From NCBI GenBank assembly GCA_963682025.1, contig OY821518.1:222633840-222697839 (forward strand): DNA of 64,000 nt, in the 5' to 3' direction. Source of the stretch: Cordilura impudica (taxonomy: Eukaryota; Arthropoda; Insecta; Diptera; Scathophagidae). Below the pieces are notes generated by a model. It ran no database searches, was not told where the DNA came from, and saw only the letters and a list, made by a program, of their open reading frames with translations. Of the stretch, positions 56,803-64,000 are shown piece after piece. Within the stretch, counting starts at the first letter, position 1. Every line of letters begins with the position of its first letter. A program made the translations under genes and the position numbers.

Positions 56803-58502
56803 TTGCAAAATAAGCATAATGCCTGGATTAGTCTACGACTGAAAGTTGGCGCAACAAGTACTGAAACCATGGCGTTAAACAATTTAAAATTATTTGAACT
56901 GTTTAGAAGGTCAAACACACCAAAGTTTTTCACGGAAGCTGCTTTAGAAGAACTTGATAGCTTATACGGAAATATTGAGAGAAGCGAAATTATAAAAAAT
57001 AATTCCCACACATGCACACATTAAAAAGTATGGTTCCGAAGAAGCCTTGGCCTTGTTTATGGACTTACAACTTTCCAAAGAAAAATATGAGATACTACGG
57101 GCATCCTTGATGCGACACGGGGCTGACGTTTTACCAGGATACAAGAATATTACGCAAGCCAAAATAAATTCACGACCACTGCATACGGAGTTTACGGAAG
57201 TCTTTGTGAAAGCCAATCTGCAGGATCTCATGGGACATAAAGCAAAACGGTTGTTGGAGAGTCTTCCTGAAAATGAGGTGAAAATTCTTCCTGAGAAACT
57301 GACATTGATCAGCAAATGGGGCTGCGATGGATCATCCGGACAAAGCGTTTATAAGCAAAGGATATCTTCCGATGACGCTACAATATCGGACGGAAATATG
57401 TTTATGGCATCTGTTGTTCCTTTGCGGCTAAAATCTGATATTTCCCTACACTGAAAAAGTCCACGTCCATCTTAAGTGCATTATTGCCGACCAATAATGT
57501 TTCAGTTTGCAAGGGAATCGGCAGAACTCATAAGGACCACGGTGAAGGACATTGAAGAACAAATAAGCAAGATTAAGCCTACAAAGCTGCAAATTGGAGA
57601 AGGCAAATATATTGAATGCAATTACGAGTTCCACCTGACCATGGTTGATGGAAAAGTCGTAAACGAACTGACAGGAACAACCTCAACATTGTCATGCCCG
57701 ATTTGCAAAAAGAGTCAGAAGAACTTTGGTAATTTAAACGATTCTACAAACGAGGAGAATTACGAATATGAAATGTCACCATTGCACGCAAGGATAAGGT
57801 GTATGGAGTTCTTGCTAAAACTGGCGTATACCCTACCACAAGAGGAGGAAAACTTCGATGAAAATACATCAATAAAGGAAGGAAAAGATCAGAAAGAAGC
57901 AAATACAGGATGCTTTTTTTAAACAAGTTGGACTAAAAGTAGACTGTCCCAAGCACGGATACGGTAACTCAAACGATGGAAACACTTCTAGGAGATTTTT
58001 TGAAAATGATGAGGCAGTAACTAGAATCACTGGAATTGACAATCAAATCGTGAAAAGATTGGGAACGATCTTGAATGTTTTAAACTGCAAAGAAAATGTC
58101 AATTCTACAAAATATGGAGAATATGCATCAAAAACTGCATCTCTTTTAGCAGAAATGTATCCACAAAGAAGTTGAACCCAACCGTCCATAAAATATTGGC
58201 GCATGGCAAAGATATAATTGAGTACCAGTCTTTGCCAATTGGAGAGCTTTCTGAAGAAGCACAGGAGTCTCTTAACAAATTTTATAAAAAAATATAGATT
58301 GCAGAATGCATTGAAAGCATCAAGGGTAAGGCAAAACGAGGACCTCTTCAACATGTTGGCAGCATCTTCCGATCCACTTATTTCTTCCCTGCGGCATGTG
58401 AAGTCACGAATAGAGTTAGAAAATTATTATAGTTTAGAAATGATTAGTCTTTTAGATATACCTTCTCTTACGAATTGTGATGAATATTTTACAGAAAATT
58501 GA
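56803..58502 (+). pseudogene. Transib-type transposase (RAG1 core homologue), many lesions
   Basis: Pieces in order: an N-terminal region (56803-57024, then KYGSEEALALFMDLQLSKEK after a shift near 57015); SKWGCDGSSGQSVYKQ with the first Asp; two in-frame stops (TGA near 57452, TAA near 57473) between MASVVPLRLKSD and YCRPIMFQFARES; HLTMVDGKVVNEL with the second Asp; CPIC zinc motif; a frameshift in the T run near 57917; SNDGNTSRRFFEN; another break near 58170; VHKILAHG (H-x4-H); PIGELSEEAQESLNK with the Glu; a break near 58290; then RVRQNEDLFNMLAASSDPLI. Catalytic and zinc positions all survive, but the frame is lost several times. It is homologous throughout to copy A, yet clearly a different lineage. 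Confidence 0.92.
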
Positions 58503-58782
58503 AAAAAAAATTTAAAAAAGAAGTAATTTTTTTTTAATTTGTTTGGTAATAATTTAAAACATAAAACCCTAAAGAAAAAAAATAAAAACAATCTAAAAAT
58601 GTAAAAATATTTTTTTTTAGTTACCATAAAATTGATTTTTCTACAAATTTTAACTTTGATAACCCATAAGTAGGCCCCTGCAAAGCGTAGCAACCTTTCC
58701 AAACGCTCATTTCATAGGCTGAACAGTTATCTATCATATGCTGTTTAAACTGTTCAATTATGTTATTCGCTTCAAAAGATAT

Positions 58783-58820
58783 GATTTTTGCAACGAAAAA
58801 ACTCAAATGGCGCCACTGTG
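58783..58820 (-). repeat. Transib B right end: heptamer, 22-bp spacer, nonamer-like
   Basis: Read inward: CACAGTG (58820-58814), a 22-bp spacer, then GCAAAAATC (58791-58783). The nonamer-like word is identical to the left one, while most of the spacer differs. The word is therefore conserved between the two ends. Confidence 0.85.
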
Positions 58821-58825
58821 CAACG

Positions 58826-59130
58826 GTTGTATATATCTGTGGTCACAAGCGATAACCGCTTAAGTCGACTTAAGAACGATTTGAGTTATGTATGCTATCA
58901 TATTCTACTAAAAACGCTTTATATTTACGTGAAATCCCCATTTATCTAACACTGTTTATTAAAAAGTTATTAATGAAAACATTCTGACCTAAGTCGTAAT
59001 GAAGCCCCATTACATTTATATAAAAAATTATTTTTCTCATAAGCATGTTTAGGCCACAGATATAAAGATTGTATAGGAGGTGCGGGATCGTTGTAAACAA
59101 ACGCACCAACGGTTTTATATATAAAGATTA
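58826..59130 (+). repeat. family C-like sequence with intact target site
   Basis: ATTGTATAGGAGGTGCGGGA, then TCGTTGTAAACAAACGCACC and AACGGTTTTATATATAAAG repeat the text that flanks the left side of Transib B, here without an insertion. Confidence 0.65.
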
Positions 59131-61379
59131 CAACAAATTATAAGACACACACTTTTTCATTTATTGAGTACAAAAATTGGTTTATATATTTAAATACACA
59201 AACAACAACAACAATGTTGATTTTTTTTTACAGTTTATTTTCTTATTTATTTATTTATTTTTTTTTAATTAAAATATTTCTTGGATTTGTATTTAAATTT
59301 ATATACAATTTAGTATTATAAATTTTTACCATTAAATTAAATGAATTTTTGTTTATCAAAAATTAAAGAAAATATTTTTTAAAGAGTTTTTAATATCTAT
59401 TTGTATTAAATTAATAGGAATAGATTATAGTTATTTAATGTTATAACTATTATTTACTTTCTATGTTATTGAAAGACTTAAGTTGTTTGTTTAAAAAGTA
59501 AACACAATATAAATTTACTAATTGTGAACAATTTTTAATAACGAAAGCTAACTAAAATGACTTAAATTGTGTTTTATAAAAATGAAAAGAAATATGACAA
59601 AAACAAAACAAAAGAAATATTTTTTTTTTGATGATCAAAATGTCAAAGATTTTTCATTCAGTCATAAAATCAGAGAACACAATTTATTTATTCTATAAAT
59701 TTTTATTAATTGTTTTCTGTTCAATATTCATTTTTTAAAATGAATTCTGCTCAAATTATAATTTGTCATCTTATTGTGTGTTATTCTCTGTTTTTATTAA
59801 ATTTATAATTGTTATTTACTGCATAAAGTTTAGAGTTTCTATTACATTTATTGTTATTAATTATATATTTCTTTTGTTTTTTTTTTTTTTATTAAAATTT
59901 AATTTTTATCTAAGGCACTTTTAAATTTATTCAACTTTTTAAAACTTTTTTTTTTTTTGCATAATTTTCTTTTTCAATTGTATAAGTATAATTAAATATT
60001 AATCAGCCACATATTGGTTAGATTGATTTATAGATTTTTAATTATTTTGCGCGTGTATTACATTGTTTTGTTATATCTAAACTGCCGTAGGTAATTAATA
60101 TTGGCTTAAACATGAAAATTCTATAGATGAAGAAATCGACTCAGCATCTGAGATTTCAGAATGACAACACCTTGAAAAACATTTCGTCATAAGTTTATAT
60201 TTACTAGAAATATTTACAAAGACTGAGTTCATTTCTTCATTATGCCTAAGTTGAGTGACTACTATTATAGTGTTCCTATTAAGATTTTTTTGTAGTTATA
60301 TATTTTTCTTAGTACTTTAAAACATCTGTAGCTAGTGTTACATCTAGTAAGTTATTAAGTAAAGGAAGTTCGGATATTTCTCTATTTATATAATATGTAG
60401 TTTTTTAGGTCTCATAGTTCTATTTCAATTTATTTTTATTTCACAATTGACCTTAGTTAAAGGTTTATAACTAAAATTTATAGTTTTATATTCTATACTA
60501 TACTTTTTTATACTTTTTCATAAATGTTATTCATAAAAATACTAGATAGGCACCTAAACTAAAACGGAGAAGTTTAAAAGTTCTTAAGAAAGATAATTTT
60601 AAATTTTCAATTCATTGCTGTTTTTAAAAAGCCTTAATAAGTCTTATAGAATAGTTACGATTTTCAAATTTGAATTTTTTATTAAAAAGTTTGTTTTGGA
60701 CATAAGAAAACTTAAATTTAAAAAAAAAATAAAACTACCACCAGAAAATTTAATTTTTTAAAAAATTTTTTTTTTATAAATATTTGAAAAATGTTTTTTT
60801 ACTCATTTACAAAGTATTTTTAATACTTAAATTATTATGACAATTACTTTATATAATATTAATATATACTACACATGTGCAAGGTTTTTGTTTTATATTT
60901 TAAATATTATCTTACTTATTTTAATTAATTTTAAAGTCTATTATTTGTTTAAGTTTTTCTTCGTTTTTATTTTTTATTAAACAAAAACGTATTCAAACAA
61001 TTACTAGTACAAATATCACGGTTTTACAGCTTAAAATCGTAATTTAATTATGTTTTTTTATATAGATTTTAATTATGTTATTTTAAAATATTTGTTTACA
61101 TTTTAAGAACTTAAAAAACAAAGATTTACTAAAAGGAAGAAATGAAATTAAATTACAGTTCAATACACTTTTTTTAATAAAAACCCAGTTAAATATATAT
61201 AATTGCAAAAATAAATCATTTTATACAAATTATACAAAATTATGATTGCTAGATCAAAACAAAAAATTCTAATCGTTTTAGAAAACTTCATATTGAGGGC
61301 TTCATATCGAAAGGAGATATTTTGAGATATTTGCCAGTGCCTTACATTGAAAATGTATTATCGTTTTATTTGTTAAAAT
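59131..61379. other. long AT-rich stretch without recognised features
   Basis: No protein motif, TIR pair or RNA gene. Many oligo-T tracts are present. It resembles old intergenic or intronic DNA. Confidence 0.5.
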
Positions 61380-62181
61380 TTTCTTTATATGAAAAATAAT
61401 GCATTATAGCATATTATAATAAATTAATACATATAATGGATTATAATCATGTTGTAATTTAATTGAATACAATTAATTATAATAATAATACCACTCTTAT
61501 AAATGAATGAATGATTTTTAATTCAACTATAATCCATTATAATGGAAAATATTACTGTTATATTATATTATGATGGATTATTATCATATTATTAAACCTT
61601 ATACTGGTTTATAATAGTTGATTATAGCACGTTTCAAAGAAACATAATAAATAGTATGTATGTATATATGACATTATAATGAAAAATATTTGTTTCATGA
61701 TATATTATAATAAATTATAATCATGGTATAATACATTTGAATGGAATATAATCGCGCATTATAATATACTATAATGCTGTTATAATACTTCAGAAAATAT
61801 TATTATTGTTGTTTTATATTTTAATAGATTATAATGTTGGTATAATAAATATTATTATAGATTCCAACGAATTAAAATCGGGTTATAATTCATTATAATG
61901 GAATATAATAATGTTTTATTACATTATTATGTATTATTATCGTATTATAATATATCTTACTGGATTATAATAGTTGTATAATAAAATCTCATCGATTATA
62001 ATAGTTTATACCGAATTATAATAGATTAAATTATATTACAATGAAAAATGTTTATTTCATAAAACTATTATAATAGATTATAATCCTCTTATAAAGCATA
62101 TGAATGGAATATAATCGGGTTATAACAAATTAATGAATTATAATGGTATTATAATACATTACAATATATTCAATGCAATAC
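61380..62181. repeat. TATAAT-rich array
   Basis: GATTATAATCATGTTGTAAT, GGAATATAATCGCGCATTAT and similar words recur every 25-40 bp. Same type as 36743-38268. Confidence 0.6.
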
Positions 62182-62184
62182 ATT

Positions 62185-62550
62185 CGGGCCTATTCCCATT
62201 GACGTTGTCGGTTTAATTGTAGTTTCTATGTCGTTGTCGTTTTTATAGTCGCTTCGTTCCTAAATTAAAATCTTGAATTATATTGAAACGAAAAAAGAGA
62301 AGTATCGGACAGAAGTTATTTCAGACACTAATTTTTCAAATTGCTGCACTGCCGTTATTTTCATTTTTAATATAATTTCTAACAATACTAACAATGGCGA
62401 CAACAGAAAACGTTTCTTTGTCGTTATTATTTTCGTTTCAAAATGGAGACTACCAATATATTTTCGACACATGTCGATTACGCCAACAGTGATGCCAAAC
62501 TGTCGTTTTTGTATTGTTTTCAAGCGACAACGCCAATGGAAATAGGCCCG
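62185..62550. mobile_element. Harbinger-like MITE (ATT duplication)
   Basis: CGGGCCTATTCCCATTGACG at the left, with the inverse of CGGGCCTATTTCCATTGGCG at the right, continuing GTTGTCG. ATT flanks both sides (62182-62184 and 62551-62553). Subterminal GTCGTTGTCGTTT matches the word repeated in the ends of the element at 45722-47167. The overlapping frames inside (90 and 97 codons, opposite strands) are not protein-like. Confidence 0.75.
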
Positions 62551-62640
62551 ATTATAATGGATTATAATCATGGCATAATAAATATTTTATATTATATATG
62601 TCAATCTTTAGACTTCATTTATTTGTTATTGAGTTATACC

Positions 62641-64000
62641 CAGTGGTGAGATTCAGCCGATTTTTGGGTTCGCAGAACCGGCTGTGTTTACCAAAATTTA
62701 GCATGAAACAAAAAGTAAATAATCGCATATGAAATTCAAAAACTATGAAAAAAATAAAAAATAAACAATTGCATAGGAAATTCAAAAATTTTCAACAAAA
62801 AAAAAAAAAAGTAAACAATCGAATACGAAATTCAAAAAATTTACCGAAGTATGCTTTGAATTTATGGTTTTAAAAAGTTTTCGTGAGTGTGGTCATAAAA
62901 CTTGTTTTATTATATTACCAGTAAATCTTTAGGTAGTGTTTGTGACAACAAATTGTATTAAAATTGTAAGTATATATTAATAAATAGTTATTGTTAAATT
63001 AATTTTATGTTAGTTTTTATGTTTAGTTTTACTTAATTATATGTTAAATTTCTCAGTATTATTTTAGTCATCATGAAGCGCGGTGGACAACAAGTTTTGT
63101 CTGATTTTTTTCTAAAGAAGGTGAAGCCTGGTCAAGATATGACGGCAATAACAAACGGGGAATTAAGTAATATTATACAAACAGTAGAAGCAGAATCGCC
63201 ACATTCAGCTAATACTGTACAAATCAGTGATCAAATAGTAGAAGTAAAATCGCCACATTCATCTAATACTGTGCAAATCAGTTACAAAGTAAAACACAAT
63301 CTCCCAGATTGCTGGAGGCCCTTGCAATTTCAAGATTTTCGGAAGAAATATGATAGCTTATTAGTTCGAAATAAAAAATTGGGTTGTAATTATTGCGCGC
63401 AAATAGATTCAATAAAAGCGAAGGGAATTCATGTATCATAAAACCATTCAACAAGCATCTCTCCGAAAGAAAATGAATGAACACTTTTCATCTAAGGCTC
63501 ACCAAGTTACTGTACAGCAGGTTAAAAGATCGTTCACAAGACGTAATTTTGCAATGTTTCGATAGAGGTAATGAAAAATACGTCGATTCTACATACAAAA
63601 TCTTTAATACTGTTTACAGTATTGCAAAATGATGCAGACCATTTTCTGATATTCAAAATGAGATTGAACTACAAGTTAAAAATGGATTGAGCATGGGAGT
63701 GGGACTCCATTCTCGTAAAACTGCTGTTAAAATTATTGATCACATTGCATCAGAAATAAAAAAGGAAATAATTTGGAAAATAATCGCAAAGGATTTGAAA
63801 ATTTGCATCATAATCGATGAAGCCTGGACTATATCTAGTAAATCTGTACTAATAATTTATTTAAAAGTTGAAGATTCTGATGTGCCACCAACAATATTTC
63901 TAGATTTAGTTGAATTGGAAGCACAAGATGCTGAAACCATATACACGACCATGTTTAACAGAGTATATATAAAGTTGGATTCGATATAAATTATTTGAAA
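62641..64000 (+). mobile_element. hAT transposon, 5' end and gene, runs off the window
   Basis: CAGTGGTGAGATTCAGCC at 62641, with a GGTTCGCAGAACC hairpin just inside it, looks like a hAT terminus (CAGTGGTG type). GTTATACC (62633-62640) would be the left target duplication. The right end lies outside the window. Confidence 0.65.
63073..63989 (+). pseudogene. hAT transposase of the KIAA1586/ZMYM-like type, frameshifted
   Basis: MKRGGQQVLSDFF, the SPHS(A/S)NTVQIS repeat (two tandem copies), PDCWRPLQFQDFRKKYDSLL then LGCNYCAQIDSIKAKG (a BED/TTF-like zinc-binding start). It stops at 63441. One frame over it continues with QASLRKKMNEHFSSKAHQVT and QVKRSFTRRNFAMF, stops again, then FSDIQNEIELQVKNGLSMGV and HSRKTAVKIIDHIASEIKKE, followed by KICIIIDEAWTISSKSVLII. 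The last matches the first catalytic Asp region (IDE, with T/S-x-S) of this hAT group. Breaks lie near 63440, 63565 and 63630. The C-terminal half is beyond the window. Confidence 0.75.

Larger units (their letters stand above)
55895..58820 (+). mobile_element. Transib-type transposon, copy B, with RSS-like ends
   Basis: 2926 bp. Both termini read CACAGTGGCGCC inward, flanked by an exact 5-bp duplication CAACG (55890-55894 and 58821-58825). A similar repeat at 59089-59115 contains the same target text (AAACGCACCAACGGTT) uninterrupted, which acts as an empty-site control. The imperfect TIRs extend about 45 bp. Internal sequence encodes a RAG1-like transposase pseudogene. Confidence 0.95.

Noticed and set aside
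59131..61379. Long AT-rich region considered as a 3' UTR or large exon
   Set aside because: No coding frame, splice sites or conserved motif to support it. Composition alone is not evidence.
1..64000. tRNA, rRNA, CRISPR arrays, bacterial operons or LTR retrotransposons
   Set aside because: I looked for tRNA A/B boxes with cloverleaf arms, repeat-spacer arrays, Shine-Dalgarno-led gene runs and gag-pol motifs and found none that hold up.

Overview
The window is nuclear DNA from a higher fly (Diptera, Schizophora), possibly a blowfly or a relative. The placement rests on very low GC content, a chitin-binding gene that closely resembles Drosophila obstructor-E (obst-E), a large intron, and dense dipteran-type interspersed repeats. 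No tRNA, rRNA, CRISPR array or bacterial operon was seen. The fly placement is firm; the family is a guess.

The only host gene I can support is an obst-E-like gene on the minus strand. A TATA plus initiator promoter (about 39.74-39.77 kb) and a signal-peptide exon (39557-39614) are followed, about 17 kb downstream, by two complete alternative terminal exons (21701-22395 and 19369-20030). Each encodes three peritrophin-A/CBM14 domains with its own stop and poly(A) signal. Both acceptors fit the phase-1 donor, so the gene probably makes two secreted cuticle proteins that share a signal peptide. The intron is packed with transposons.

Nearly everything else is mobile DNA in several generations. 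0-13.5 kb: MITEs, a long inverted repeat, two broken LINEs, a Harbinger-like element keeping only a MADF gene, a minisatellite and a mariner-type element with intact ends. 13.9-17.0 kb: a full-length Transib-type (RAG1-related) transposon with one visible frameshift. 17-18.4 kb: a LINE RNase H fragment. 23-26 kb: two decayed mariner-type transposases and a third Transib-type fragment. 26.4-30.4 kb: a large inverted duplication of a deleted LINE. 31-39 kb and 40-44 kb: hAT debris, Helitron-like copies, nested TIR elements and TATAAT-rich arrays. 45.7-47.2 kb: a second Harbinger-like element keeping only a Myb/SANT gene. 48.6-54.6 kb: a pogo/Tigger element split by a 4 kb block of hAT and repeat DNA. 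55.9-58.8 kb: a second Transib whose ends resemble V(D)J recombination signals. 62.2-64 kb: a Harbinger-like MITE and the start of a hAT element that runs off the window.

The most interesting theme is the three RAG1-like sequences. Two lie in complete elements with 5-bp target duplications and CACAGTG-type ends. Next are the two-isoform obst-E gene and the Harbinger derivatives that kept only their DNA-binding gene.
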